A DNA stretch of 64,000 bases from Inia geoffrensis (GCA_036417435.1 CM070910.1:20401501-20465500), one strand, 5' to 3'. Shown: positions 50,625-62,759, numbered from the stretch's first letter. Numbers and translations: made by a program. Notes: generated by a model from the sequence alone, not told the origin.

Positions 50625-50830
50625 GGGCTTCCCTGGTGGCGCAGTGGTTGAGAGTCCGCCTGCCGATGCAGGGGACGCGGGTTCGTGCCCCGGTCCGGGA
50701 AGATCCCACATGCCGCGGAGCGGCTGGGCCCGTGAGCCATGGCCGCTGAGCCTGCGCGTCCAGAGCCTGTGCTCCGCAACGGGAGAGGCCACAGCAGTGA
50801 GAGGCCAGCGTACCACAAAAACAAAACCAA
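50625..50830 (+). repeat. CHR-type SINE
   Basis: Complete copy ending gcgtaccac plus an interrupted A tail. The imperfect duplication is near aataacactgca / aaaaacattgca. Minus-strand frames over it (50524-50880) are SINE artefacts. Confidence 0.93.
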
Positions 50831-51299
50831 AAAAACATTGCAGCTAGGTCATAATGAGACCTTTGGGTAAAATTCTTCAAACAATACTGGGTTATAGTAA
50901 ACCATAAGAGCTATCAGTTTAAGACTGTTCAGAAAAATGTAAATTATACTTATGTATAATAATTCTAAAAAATTGTTCAGTGAGATTATTTTATGCTGTC
51001 TTATCCAACAGTTTAAATAAATTGCTTACGTTTTAACTTAGGGAGAGAGAAAATTTATTGTAATGGTTTACTTGTCAGTTACAAAGTTACATAAAGTACT
51101 ATAACTAATAGAATCCTTTAATACTGAACAAATAAAACTAAAGATATCAAGTGACAGCAAGTATCAGAGGTTTATCATAAAAGATAAGCAAATTATCCTA
51201 TTCATTGGAAATAAGTGCAAAAAGCAAGTTACTATTGGTAGTACCCTCTGGCTGAGGGTGGTTTTTCATATAATGAATAATGATATGGACCATGCAGCC

Positions 51300-51480
51300 T
51301 TTGTGCCAGAAAAAATTGAGAGGAAAAAAAAGAGGGAGTTAAACTGAAAAAGGAAGATATTCGGGAGAAGAAAACCTTAAAGCAAACTTTGGACAGAGAG
51401 GAGGGGTGGAGGAAAAAACAAAAGACGGTAGAAAAAGCAAAGTGGAGAAGGCTTTGTAAATAGTTTGGTGTCACCAAAGC
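51300..51480. repeat. Purine-rich tract
   Basis: Long A/G-dominated sequence on the plus strand (aggaaaaaaaagagggagtt, gagaggaggggtggaggaaa). No known repeat unit recognised. Confidence 0.7.
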
Positions 51481-51784
51481 TGAGAAGCTCCTTTGCCATG
51501 TGATGGGAAACGGGGTCACTCCAGAGTTCGACAGGCAGAAGCAATCCACCAGTTAATAAAAAAATTAAAAAAAATAAAATTTAAAAAAACGGGGGAAAGA
51601 AAGAAAATGGCTTACTTAGTAATAATAAACCAATATTGTGACACACTAAAAGTTCTCTGCTAACTCATCTCTTATAATAACCTTGTTGCTGCAACATTTA
51701 TTTTGAAATCAAAACAGTTTTTATAGGGGGAATAGTTGACTTTCCTTCAGAAATATTAGACTAGGTAATAAAATACCTTCCAGT

Positions 51785-52262
51785 TCATATTCTGCCACAA
51801 ATAAATATTTATTAAGTAACTAATTGGTACTGGGCCCTGGCGGAGGCCTCAGGGCCAAAAAGGGGAGTATTTACAGTCTATGGAGGGGAGAGAGAATTAA
51901 CTGTGAGATCTACAATGAAATTATGGGGGAAAAGGTCACAGCAGGAACTAAACACAGAAAATATAGTTCACCAGAGACTAAAAGAGGGTGGGAGAGACTT
52001 CACAAAGGACATTTTAGCTGCTGAGTAGAATTTCACCTGGGGAGAGGCCAAGAAGAAAAAAATGTGAATAAAGGTAAGGAGACTAAGAAATGTCAGGGCA
52101 TTTTAAAGAATATATACAATACAGAATAGTTACAGACAGTGCTGAGGGCTAAAGAGAGAAAGGGAGTGATGAAATCAGACAGTGATTGCCCGTGACATTC
52201 TTGAGAATTTTGACTTTGTTTTGTATGTCATACAGATTTAATGGATGCTTTTAAGCCAGAAA
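51785..52262 (-). repeat. L2 LINE relic
   Basis: Starts with the reversed L2 end (aataaatatttattaagtaa) and continues tacagtctatggaggggaga, acattttagctgctgagtag and gattgcccgtgacattcttg. Confidence 0.65.
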
Positions 52263-52798
52263 GCAAATTTGAAACAGGGAATTTTGTTGTTGCTGTTTTG
52301 TATTTAATTTTTGTTTTGATTTATTTTGTATTTAACTAAAGTATTCCCAACTTCGTGCCAGGCACACAGGTGTATAGTAACTGCTCAATAAATATTTTTG
52401 GAATGACTTTTGAGAAGATGAGTTAAGAGACACAGTAAGATTTGGTTTCAGTGAATATAACAGAAGAATTGATTTGCATTCCTATGGGTTTCTCTAACTT
52501 TTGGTTTTTTTGGTTCCTTTAAAAGAAACTCTAACTTAAAAGAAAAAAGCTTCAATGTATCAGTAATTACTTAAAAGTAATGATATTAATACTTTAAGCA
52601 ATTCATAAGGGAATTATGACAATGTTTACAAAAAATAAAAAACAAGGGAAAGCTATTTTATTAATAGAGTATCAAATATCAAATTATCAAATAATATTAA
52701 TTTCTGGTTGAATAATCTTCAAAAATGTATGTGTGTGTGTATGGGTTACCATTGTCAGGGAAGGTGAATGAAGATATATAATTTTTTTAAAAACCTAC

Positions 52799-52916
52799 AT
52801 TTTTCTGTAATTGCTGTTCTCACATCTGAACTGGAAGCTTTATTTTTCAAATTCTGTGCCAGCGTAAAAACATAATCAAGCTGAGGATGGCGCTGTTCTA
52901 AGTCAGCCTTTGTGAT
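52799..52916 (-). CDS. UTRN: Utrophin internal exon 3 of 6 (equivalent of dystrophin exon 52)
   Basis: This 118-bp exon has exactly the length of dystrophin exon 52. The minus-strand acceptor is gtcttaacag|ATC and the donor is GAAAAAT|GTAGGT. It starts in phase 0 and ends after one base of a codon (T|TG, leucine). The residues include [17 protein letters not shown] and then [21 protein letters not shown], the second helix of the spectrin repeat begun in the previous exon. The motif order [15 protein letters not shown] is shared with dystrophin, while the surrounding residues are utrophin-type. The intron that follows (49669-52798) is 3.1 kb. Confidence 0.97.
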
Positions 52917-53034
52917 CTGTTAAGACAAAATGATGGTTAAAATAGATTAATAAGCCATATGATAAAATAGTAACAAAGCAAAATTGGTGTGCTGACATCA
53001 AACTTCTTGTTTTCCTCCTATAAGAGATAGTGAT

Positions 53035-53190
53035 GCATCAGTGATGTAGTGGAGAAAGTGCAGGAATTGAAGTCAGAGGTCCTAGGTTTAAGTCTCAGCT
53101 CTCCCACTTATCACCTGGATCACCAGGCAAGGCACTTAACCTCTCTGTGTTTTTATTTTCACAAAAAGAAATAATAAAATGCTTGCAGTT
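53035..53190 (+). repeat. MIR fragment
   Basis: gtagtggagaaagtgcagga, ctaggtttaagtctcagctc, aaggcacttaacctctctgt: MIR order. Confidence 0.8.
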
Positions 53191-54299
53191 CAGCTATATC
53201 AACTCTGAGGAAATTAAACGAAGAAAATCTCTTTGAAAACTAAAAAGTGCTTTCAAAACATCAGTAGTGATTTCTGCAGCTGATGCTTTGCATATCTGTC
53301 CTACATCAGATATGAACATAAATTAATGGCATCTATAGGGATGGAGGTAAAGTATTAGAAAAATCCTAATTGGAATAACTGCAAATTAAATAATCTTAGA
53401 CATGAAAAACTGCTGCTCTAGAAAGTTCGTGTCTCTTAGTACTAATAAATATGGGAGAAAAGTTAGCAATATCAGGAAAATGGTGTGTTTTAAGTATAGA
53501 ACTAGTAGCCATAAAGATTAGAAACCACAATCTCCAAAGATTCTCTCCCAGCTCTTCCTCTGTGAATTCACTAATTTTTCAGATTTCAATTATTCCTACA
53601 GTGTCAAATATTATTTCTAAATGGCTTACTCACAACTTCTAATCCTGAATCGCGAAGAGACAGTTCAATGAATGCTGATCATTTCCTTCTAAGTGGCATA
53701 AGGGTCTCTCAACACAACATATTTGAAACTAAATCAATCAAACCCTCATCCACATTCCATTTCTTCTGCTCCTGATTTCTGCTAATTGCAATAGCATCAT
53801 CTCAGCCCCTCAGCAAAGGCTTTTCTCTTTGTTTTAAGCATCTCTTGCACAATTCCCTGTCTTCTTACTCAAGCAGAGCATTGTTATCATCAGTCTCCAG
53901 CCACAATTTAAAAAAAGAAAAAGGGAAAAACAAGATGCTTGGCAACTGCTTACAGACTGAACGTCCAAAGAGCTTTGCATGGTCTACAAGCTCCTTCACA
54001 ATGTGAACTTGAGCTGCCTTTGCTCTCTTACTTCCTACTACACCTCTTTCCTGCACAATTCTTGGCCCAATATCCTTCATGCTTCCCACCTCATGTCTTT
54101 ATTCACCCTGGTCCCTATACCAGGAATGCCATTTATTTTGTCTCTAAATGTCAAAATCCCATGTAGTCTGCCTTCGTTCACTGTGGATGCAATTCCTCTC
54201 CTCATTCTGGCTCCCCCTTACAGGTGGCGTGTACCTGTCCCACAGCTTTTATTAGACTGTGCCTGGCCACACATGTTTCTAGTATGGGAATAAAACTGA

Positions 54300-54415
54300 T
54301 ACTTACTCACAAGATTATTAAAGTAAATGAAATAATACATGTAAAATACTCAGAAAAATACCTAGCATACATTAAACGCTTAATAAGAGTTTAGCAAGAG
54401 CTGTTATTATTTCAT
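54300..54415 (+). repeat. MIR 3'-end fragment
   Basis: aatgaaataatacatgtaaa atactcagaaaaatacctag ... ttaaacgcttaataagagtt resembles the MIR 3' portion. Confidence 0.6.
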
Positions 54416-54944
54416 GGTTCATTCCCAGTTTCCATCTGGTATATTCTTTTCAATATCCCTAGACAGCACGCAGCCCAGTACCAAAAACACACTGAATGTG
54501 GAAAAAAGAACTTTACAAATTGATATCAGATGGCATGTGTATAGAAATACTACTACCGTCAGGAGATTCTCACTTAACGACGTCAGCAATTAAACAAATA
54601 AGCTCATTATGAAACATAAGTTGAAAAGGCGCTTCAACAAATTATTCTCCATGACACTAGGCATTAAATGTAACACCAGTTTACATTTACAGTGATGTGG
54701 CTGGATTTATGATACCAGCTTTGGATCATAAAAATACAGTGACTCTACAGCTCACATTGTTAAACCTGTTCTCACTAAAACAGCACAAATGCAAGAAAAG
54801 CTTTACTCATCAGAGCTAGCCCAGGATGGCTGTTTGACAGGTCAAGAATTTTGTAAAGCTCATTCTCCCAGAGTTTAAGATAAATAAAGGTGATCCAGAC
54901 AGATCCTGGTGTTTCCATGACAAGCCTTTACACTAGGTACCTAC

Positions 54945-55159
54945 TTTCATTCGGGAGATTGTCTTATTGATCTCTTCTACGTCCCCGACAGTGACAATGT
55001 TGGACTTCAGCATCTGGTCGATCAACACCAGCCAGTCGGCCAGTTCTGTTATCGTTTTATCCAGATCAGCAGGAACTGAAATTTCTGAAGTACGAGGAGA
55101 CTGAACAGGAATATCTGATGCAGATGATGTTAGCACCACCTTTTGGACACTGGGATGAG
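54945..55159 (-). CDS. UTRN: Utrophin internal exon 2 of 6 (equivalent of dystrophin exon 51)
   Basis: This 215-bp exon begins with CT, completing the split alanine codon, and then gives 71 codons. It opens with a Ser/Pro-rich linker ([17 protein letters not shown]). Helix A of the next spectrin repeat follows, with [18 protein letters not shown] carrying the hallmark Trp, then [15 protein letters not shown]. The acceptor on the minus strand is tttttatttcag|CTC, a good pyrimidine tract. The donor is ATGAAA|GTAGGT, ending in phase 0. Dystrophin exon 51 is 233 bp, and the difference falls in the linker. In dystrophin this stretch runs from hinge 3 into repeat 20. A sense-oriented SINE (55319-55509) lies about 160 bp upstream in the preceding intron. 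The frame is open throughout. Confidence 0.97.
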
Positions 55160-55318
55160 CTGAAATAAAAAATGTAGCAAAGTATCAATAACACAGCAGG
55201 ATAATCTGACTGTGGTGATGTAATGGTGACATGTATGTGTATTTATGTAGAATTTAGTTTAAGTAAAACAATTGAAAGAGTATTTTATTTATTTTATTTA
55301 TTTATTTATTTTTTTTTG

Positions 55319-55509
55319 CGGTACGCGGGCCTCTCACCGCTGCGGCCTCTCCAGTTGCGGAGCACAGGCTCCGGACGCGCAGGATCAGCAGCCATGACTC
55401 ACGGGCCCAGCCGCTCCGCGGCACTCGGGATCCTCCCAGGCCGGGGCACGAACCCGTGTCCCCTGCATCGGCAGGAGGACTCTCAACCACTGCGCCACCA
55501 GGGAAGCCC
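55319..55509 (-). repeat. CHR-type SINE, sense to UTRN
   Basis: gcggtacgcgggcctctcac ... ccaccagggaagccc. Its tail is the T-rich (ttta)n stretch at about 55281-55318. One of only three SINEs in the UTRN direction. Confidence 0.92.
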
Positions 55510-55935
55510 GGTTTTTATTTTTTAATACTGAAATGGCAGTGGCATTACCTGAATTATCTATATGTTTTTGGTTGCCATAATGGCAATTAAACACACAGTC
55601 TCACCACATTCTAGGGCAGCAATAACTCAAAAGTAACTAATGCTGATATCAAGAGAAAATAAAATAAAAAGTACATCAACCATGAGAAAATCAGGAGTGT
55701 TATTTTATTTTGTCAAGATGTTTTTGCTTTAATTGTAAAGCCATCTTATTTGTAATTTTCTGTTCTTTTTCACTTCCCTTTACAACATGAGCATTTGTCC
55801 CTTGTAATAAACATCACTGTGAATACCTGTGTAATAATCTATGTATATAGTCTCTAACTTTTAGTTACCTCTTTTCCTACAGCTGGATACTTAGACTACT
55901 CCTGAACTTTTACTTTAAAAAAGAGCTTTCATATA

Positions 55936-56870
55936 CGGTCAACTAATATTTGACAAGAATATACAATGGAGAAAAGATAGTCTTTTCAATAAATGGTGCT
56001 AAGATAATTGAACATTCACACATGAAACAGTAAATTTGGACCCATGTCTTACACCACTCGCAAAAAACTAACTCAAAATGGATTAAAGACTTAAATGTAA
56101 GACCCGAAACCATGAAACTCCTAGAGGAAAACAAGAATAAAGCTCCTTGACCTGAGTCACGGTGTTGATTCTTTGAATACGCAACAAAATCAAAACTGAA
56201 CAAGTGGGACTACATCAAACTAAAAAGCTGCTACACAGCAAAAGAAACCATCAACACAACAAAGTGAAAAGACAACCTACACAGAATGGGAAAAAAAATA
56301 TGTGTAAACCGTATATCTGATAAGGGGTTAGTATTGAAATGTATACATATAATTCAGACATAAAAAATGAGAAAATCCTATCATTTTAGACACCATGGAT
56401 GGACCTTGAAGGCATTATGCTAAGTAAAGTAAGTCAGACAGAGAAAGACAAATATGTATGATCTCATACATGGTATCTAAAAAGAAAAAAAATTCATAGG
56501 AAAAGAGATCAAGCAGACCTGTGGTTACCAGAGGTGAAGGGTGGGGGGAGAGGAAATTGGAGAAAGGTGGTCCAAAGGTACGAACTTCCAGTTACAAGAT
56601 AAACAAGTACCAAGGATGTAATGTACAACATGGAGACTATAGTTAACACTGCTGTATGATATATAGGACAGTTGTTGAGAGTAAATCCTATGAGTTCTCA
56701 TCATAGGGAGAAATTTTTTTCCTTTTTTCTTTTTTTAATTTTATCTATATGAGAAGATGATCCTTTTATGGTAATCACTTCCCAATACATGTAAATCAAA
56801 CCATCATGCTGTATGCCTTAAACTTATACAGTGATGTATGTCAATTATTTCTCAATAAAACTGGAAAAAA
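55936..56870 (+). repeat. L1M fragment, ORF2 tail and 3' UTR, internally deleted
   Basis: ttcaataaatggtgctaaga, aactcaaaatggattaaaga cttaaatgtaag, aagctgctacacagcaaaag. Near 56380 it jumps to the ccatggatggaccttgaagg segment and 3' UTR. Confidence 0.85.
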
Positions 56871-56999
56871 AACTGGGTGTAAAGAAGCATAGAACTTAAC
56901 ACAGGTGCAGCTATAGCCGTCTGTCAAGGATATTTAAATTCCTATCACAACACTGCATCGGAGGACATAAAGAATAATATTAAGGAAATTCAACAAAAG

Positions 57000-57275
57000 T
57001 GCTTCTGCTCTTAGGCTTTGCCTGCTTATCATCTTCTAAATGAGGTCTCTTGATATTCTTTTTAAAATTTCAATATCCTCTCAGCACACCTGATTTCCTC
57101 ATGTGCTCCACGGCCAACCTCAGTGGTACAGTCTCTCTTACACTTCTCTATTTTTCTTCCAATATAGCATGTATTTCACTGATTTATTACGTGTATTTAC
57201 TGATGAATCCCTGACACCTAGAACTACACCTGGCACATAGTAGGTGCTCAACAAATATTTGTAGAATTAAAAAAA
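57000..57275 (+). repeat. L2 3'-end fragment
   Basis: ctagaactacacctggcaca tagtaggtgctcaacaaata tttgtagaatta is the conserved L2 terminus. Confidence 0.65.
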
Positions 57276-57339
57276 AAAATTGCAAAAAAAAAACAACAAA
57301 AACCAGAAAAAAAAAAGAACTTGCAAGAAGTATCTTTTT

Positions 57340-57990
57340 GTGTATTCTTTACAGTTCTGATTGCCAACTTAGTAGAAATTTCCCAAAACAGAATTACTAG
57401 GTTAAAAAATATGAAAAAATTTAATGTATCTACTACTGATTGCCAAATTGTTTTCCTTACAAGTTGGAAATTTAGACTTCCAACAGTGTGTGGAACTTAT
57501 GAACATCCTGCATCCACACAAACAAAATTCTATCTCTACGGATAAACACACAGCTTTCACCATTGCTTCATTTCATGTCTTTTTGGTTACCAGTGAGGAT
57601 AAACATTCTTCATGTTTGGTAATCAAATATGGTATAATTTATAACTGTATGTGTTCTTTATCTACTTCCTTATCAATTTGGATGAACTCTTTATGCAAGA
57701 AAGATAAACCCTGTCACATTGCTGAAAACAATCTTTCTATTTTGGGATTTAATTTGTTTTCTTTTTATCATATAGATGTTAACAAAGTTCAGTTGAGCAA
57801 ATCCATAAATCTGTCTTGGGGGACTGTTTTCTCAGAACTTACTCTTGTCTTCTCCAAAGATTTGATATATATTTTCTCTGTATTTTTTGTTTGTATGTTT
57901 TTGTCTTATTTTGAACAGTGGGAGACTGGTAATTGTTTTTCTTTAGTTTTTATACAAGAGGTGGTTGAGTTAATTATTAGATCTATCTAG
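57340..57990 (-). repeat. L1M fragment, antisense
   Basis: aattactaggttaaaaaata, tgattgccaaattgttttcc, gacttccaacagtgtgtgga are the reverse complement of the L1M ORF2 tail. The 188-residue plus-strand frame at 57424-57990 is antisense L1. Confidence 0.65.
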
Positions 57991-58747
57991 ACCCACTTTA
58001 GCATAAGGTATATTAAATGAGGCTTAAATAATTTTCTAAAAAATGTAGTCCATCTGTAAATTCAGCACAATATAAAAAAAAAAAATCCCAACAGGTTTGT
58101 GTGTAAATTGACCAAATTATACATTCAAATTTTGATTTTAAAATTAACATAGGAAAGAAAAGGGCCAAGAATAGTCAAAACATTTTATTTTTGATAGCGG
58201 GTCATGCCCTACCAGATATTTAGTTGTATTACTCAGCTAATGATGAATGATTAACCTCGTGTATTACAGATCCAGACATTCAAACAGACCACTAGAAGAG
58301 AACAGCCACAGTGCATAGGTGGCAGAGAAGCCTGACCGTGGCAGAGACTACATTATAGATCAATGAGGAGGACTTTACTGGTCAATAAATGATGCTGGGA
58401 AAAGTGGTGACCCATGGCTGCAGCGGGAAGATGATGGGACAGATTTTGACCTCACATGCACCTTAGGAAAATTAATTTTCAGTGGAATTAAGGACCTGCA
58501 TATGAAAACTAAAATTGTAAAATATAGAAGAATATCTATATGACTTCAGAATAATAGAGGATTTCTAAAATAAATCACAAAAAGGAAAGCTATTAATAGA
58601 TCATTAATGTTTAAGAATTCTGAAAATAGTACCACAAATAAAAATTTTAAAAGCCGCAGATTAAGAGAGAAGGTATTTGCAATGCACATTCCAGACAAGG
58701 AATTAGTAACAAAAGTAGTTTTTTCAAACTCAAAAAAAACATCAACC

Positions 58748-59262
58748 GGGCTTCCCTGGTGGTGCAGTGGTTGAGAATCTGCCTGCCAATGCAGGGGACA
58801 CGGGTTCGAGCCCTGGTCTGGGAAGATCCCACATGCCCCAGAGCAACTAGGCCCGTGAGCCACAACTACTGAGCCTGCGCATCTGGAGCCTGTGCCCTGC
58901 AACAAGAGAGGTCGCAACAGTGAAAGGCCCGAGCACCGCGATGAAGAGTGGCCCCCACCTGCAGCAACTAGAGAAAGCCCTTGCACAGAAACAAAGGCCC
59001 ATCCCTGGTGGCGCAGTGGTTGAGAGTCCGCCTGACGATGCAGGGGACCCGGGTTCGTGCCCCGGTCCGGGAAGATCCCACACGCCGCCGAGCGGTGGGG
59101 CCCGTGAGCCACGGCCGCCGAGCCTGCGCGTCCGGAGCCTGTGCTCCGCAACGGGAGAGGCCACGGCAGTGAGAGGCCCGCGTACCGCAAAAAAAAAGAA
59201 GACCCAACACAGCCAAAAATAAATAAATAAGTAAAAAGCGGTGTCTTAAAAAAAAAAAAAAA
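58748..59262 (+). repeat. Outer CHR-type SINE (long form) interrupted by a younger SINE
   Basis: gggcttccctggtggtgcag ... aactagagaaagcccttgca, then after the inner copy, gacccaacacagccaaaaat and a tail. The flanking duplication atcaacc is at 58741-58747 and 59263-59269. Confidence 0.9.
59005..59200 (+). repeat. Inner CHR-type SINE nested in an older SINE
   Basis: catccctggtggcgcagtgg ... gaggcccgcgtaccgc and a short A tail. It lacks the first few bases (gggctt) and sits within the outer SINE at its gaagaccca segment. Confidence 0.88.
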
Positions 59263-59370
59263 ATCAACCAGCAATCCACAGAAGAGGAAATAAGAAAGAC
59301 AATAAACATATTTTGAAAAGGTTCAAGCACACAGGTAATCGAGGAAACGCAAATTAAAATGAAGTGTCCT

Positions 59371-60119
59371 ATCTCCACACGTCACAGGTTCCAAATGTGA
59401 TGTCTGGGGAGCTCTGGGTCCCTAGAGACCCTTCCAAGGGGTGTGGATGCCAAAACTACGATCGTCATCATAATAAGTTATTTGCCTCTTCCTGCTCATT
59501 CCTTCTCAAATGGAGAGCGGCGTTTTACTCAAGGCTACATGACGTATGACATCACAATAGAGCGAAGGAGGAAGCAGATACAAGAATCCAGGTGTCTTCT
59601 CTTCTGGCAGAAATTTAAAGATTTTCAAACATGTAATGTCATATCACGTTTCTAATTTTTTTTGTTGTTTTGGAAAATATACTTTCTTATGTTAATATCT
59701 TATAAAATATATTTTATTGACAGAATGTTTTTTATTATTGTTATTTTAACAAGTTAACAAACAACTTTTGAAATTTCTCGGTTTTACTTTCTAATTAGGT
59801 AAATATTGATAGCCATAACTCACACAAACCAAAGGTCTTTGGGGGTAATCAATAATTTTAAAAAGCATACAGCGGTCCTGGGAATAAACTGTTGGAGCAC
59901 TGGAAACAACGTAGAACGATGAGAAGTCTCACATTGAGCTGGTGGAAGGGTAACCTGGAACAACTAGTCTAGGCAGCAGCTAGCAAAGTAAAGTTGTCGT
60001 ATTCACCACGATCACCCCAGTGATTCACCACCACATACCCTAGAGAATAGCTCATACATCCTTCTGCCCAATCCTCACTGTCACTTTTGGTGCTTTTAAA
60101 AAATTGAGAACAACCTAAA
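59371..60119. other. Unassigned UTRN intron sequence
   Basis: No repeat or exon recognised. Frames at 59364-59655 have no known motif. Confidence 0.55.
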
Positions 60120-60770
60120 CATTCATTCATTGTTTCATCAAATATCTATTAAGAACCTACAATGTGCAAGGCACTTGACTAGATGCTACAGGTATGGGAA
60201 TGTGTAAGACAAAGGCCTTGACCTCGCAGAGTTTGCATTCTGGTGGGGGTGAATGGATACACGTCACGAAGTAAAACCAATGGAAGAAGTTGCAGAGAAA
60301 CAGGATGTATCTTGCAGAGAGACAGGATGTATCTGACTTAGGGTGGTCAGGTCAGGAAAGGCCCATCTAAGAAGGGAATATTTGAGAAGAGAACTGAACG
60401 AAGTGAGTGTGTGAAACATGCAATATCTGAGGGAAGGACATTTGGGTAAGAAAGAAAGAAGAAACAGCAAGCACAAAGACCATAAATGGAAATGTTCTTG
60501 GCATGTTAGAAACAGCAAGAAGACCAGTGTGGTTGAGGCAGAATGAACAAAGGAAAAAGTGATAAGAAATGGGATTACAGAGACAGGTAGCAGACAGATC
60601 ACACATGGTCTTCTGGACCATGGTAAGGCTGTAGAACTCACCTATGTATGATGGAAGTGATTAAAAGATTGAAATCAAAGGAGTGACATCAAACCTGTTT
60701 CTAAAGCATCACTTAGCTGCCATCAGAAGAATAGATTATCGAGGAGTGGTAAGATAAGAACAGAATCAGG
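60120..60770 (-). repeat. L2 LINE relic
   Basis: Begins with the reversed L2 3' end (attcattcattgtttcatca ... tgcaaggcacttgactagat) and runs through agaaacagcaagcacaaaga and agaccagtgtggttgaggca. Confidence 0.75.
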
Positions 60771-61115
60771 AGAGAGAGTTAGGAGGATTGTTCACTTCAA
60801 AATGTCCCCAGAAAACTATTTTCCAGTGTCCTCACCTTGCCTCTTCCCTTGCCTCCAGCAGCATCTGGTTCTACTCTGGTCCCAGGAAAGGCTAAAAGTC
60901 TCACCTCCTATGAGAGGGAATGTCTTGCACACACTGGGCAGTGAAATATGTCTTGTGTTTAGAGAAGATGTTCTTTTCCAATGATTGAAAGCAGAAAAAG
61001 AAATCACAACTGCATTGTGTTTTTAAATAAGTTTTTCTAATTCATATACAATGCTCGTAATCATAAAATTTTGTTATGTACAAAAAATTCTGTAAAGAAA
61101 TAAACTGTATCTTAC

Positions 61116-61191
61116 CAGCAATTCTTGTCTGAGCAACAGAACAGGGTTCCTGGATGCGTTCCTTCAGCGCACTAGGCACTTCTCTGCATAC
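61116..61191 (-). CDS. UTRN: Utrophin internal exon 1 of 6 (equivalent of dystrophin exon 50)
   Basis: Utrophin is a large cytoskeletal linker under the plasma membrane. It joins actin to the dystroglycan complex, and this exon is part of its central rod. On the minus strand the exon follows a ctctag acceptor and ends at a GTAAG donor (61111-61115). It reads in phase 0 as 25 codons plus one base, including CREVPSALKERIQEP, and ends GCT G| so the next exon completes an alanine codon. It is 76 bp, shorter than dystrophin exon 50 (109 bp). In dystrophin this region is the hinge-3 linker, so it is probably a non-helical segment between spectrin repeats. The assignment rests on the translated residues, both splice sites and the correct phase into the next exon. 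Exact human exon numbering was not checked. Confidence 0.93.
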
Positions 61192-61299
61192 CTAGAGCAC
61201 CAGGCCAAACAGAAAGAGAAGGATAGTATATAAATAAAGACAATTATATTTTCTGAAGAGGAAGAGTTCTTCTAAATAATAATGCCGCCGCTTTGCTCC

Positions 61300-62460
61300 C
61301 CCTCAGTGCCTAAGCTTCTGTGTCCACTTTCACTAACCACTATCCACTGCAGTCTTGCTTGACCCCCAGCTCCACTAGCATCAAGAATGTCATCCAGTCC
61401 TTAACTGCCTTTTGCCCCTTTGCAACATTTAATGCTGCCACTCCCTCTCCCTTGAATTTTGTTAGTATTCTACAATCTTGAGTACAATCTCCCACCTCTC
61501 TGACTGATCTTCTAAGCGTCCTTCCCCAGCTCATTTTCCTCTGCCCAAACAACAAATACCAACATTCTACAGGGTAGGTTTTTTGGTCTTCTAACCCTCA
61601 ATACTGGCCTCTCTCCCTGGGTCCTGGTTTCTAATGGTTTCACTTATCACACGGAGTTTTAAGAGGCTGAAGGCTCCCCCAAACGTATCTTCAGTCCAGG
61701 TTTCCCTGTCAACTGTACATTCAGATGTGTCCAAATATGGGTCCATCATCTGCCTCCTTGACACTCTCTTCACAAAGTTGTCTAATGACTCTAACTATTT
61801 TTCCACATCAGTTACCCTGATCTGAATGGTGGGCTTTGCTCAGAGGAGTTACTTGATGTCCTGATGTCCTAAGCATATCCATCCTTGGGTTCGCTCCATC
61901 CATCTCTGTGGTGCAGCTATAGTGATCTTTCAAAAGGTAACTTGTTTAAAACCCATCAACAGTTTCCCACTGCTTTCAAGGTGGTGAAATAGCTTCAAGA
62001 CGGAACTCGAATTCCTTGTGATGCACGGTGAGGCCCCTAGGTCTCTGCAAGCATCTCTTGTCCTTCCAATTCATATTGAGCTACTTCCAGGACCGAGATT
62101 CACTCTCTGTCCCCTCTAGACACTTTCACTTGCTGCTTCTTTCCCTGGCAATGCCTTTTCCTCCATTCTCCATCTGACCAATACTCATTCATCTTTTATC
62201 ATCTTAGCTTGGATATGAACTCCACAAAATCTTCCACGGTTATCACACAAAGCCAGGTAGGTGCCCTACCTTTATGTCCCCATGGATACCTCTTTGTTAT
62301 AATTGTTTATCTACTCGTCTCGCCCACGATAAGCTCTTTGGGTTAGAAGCATTTTCATGCTCTTTACTGTATACCTAGCTCTTAAAATGGTGCCTGGCAT
62401 AAAATGAGAGACTGGTAAAAACCTATTAAGTGAATGAATAAAAGCATGAATGAATGAAAT
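61300..62460 (+). repeat. L2 LINE relic with 3' end
   Basis: L2 sense order: tccacatcagttaccctgat, aaacccatcaacagtttccc actgc, ttccctggcaatgccttttc, then aatggtgcctggcataaaat and gaatgaataaaagcatgaat. It lies close beside the utrophin exon at 61116-61191. Confidence 0.7.
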
Positions 62461-62759
62461 ATCTCAGATTAGTATTTCTTAAAATGTGTTTGTTGAAATT
62501 CTCTACAGAGTAAGCACTGCTTGGTCTTAGACGTTCATAATTCACATAATTAGTGTAAAATCTACGTGAAGTCCTGTGATAAAGGAAGGTTTGGCTCTAT
62601 CTAACATCGTGCTCTCAAAGTGACCACCATACCCTATTCTACACAATACCACTGACATCCTCTGTGTTAAATAAATACATGTGCTCTGATTGCATATGCA
62701 CAAGCTGGGTCTGGCATGTTTGACACGGGGCCAACAAGTCTGGAAAGCAGCACAGGGAG

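Larger units (their letters stand above)
58100..59370 (+). repeat. L1M fragment split by nested SINEs
   Basis: ggtcaataaatgatgctggg, ttaaggacctgcatatgaaa on the left and atcaaccagcaatccacaga, aggtaatcgaggaaacgcaa on the right are one L1M copy interrupted at 58748-59269. Confidence 0.75.
55160..61115 (-). other. UTRN: UTRN intron (5956 bp) between rod exons
   Basis: Flanked by GTAAG at 61111-61115 and an AG acceptor at 55160-55161. It is filled largely with L1M fragments, a nested SINE pair, one sense SINE and an antisense L2. Long open frames here (57424-57990 plus, 58546-59274 minus) are repeat-derived. Confidence 0.9.

Noticed and set aside
57424..57990. 188-residue plus-strand frame
   Set aside because: It is antisense to an L1M fragment, with low-complexity hydrophobic content and no motif.
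58546..59274. 242-residue minus-strand open frame
   Set aside because: It runs antisense through two nested SINEs. The recurring LSLLWPLPLRSTGSG and [12 protein letters not shown] strings occur at every antisense SINE in the window, so this is repeat sequence, not a gene.
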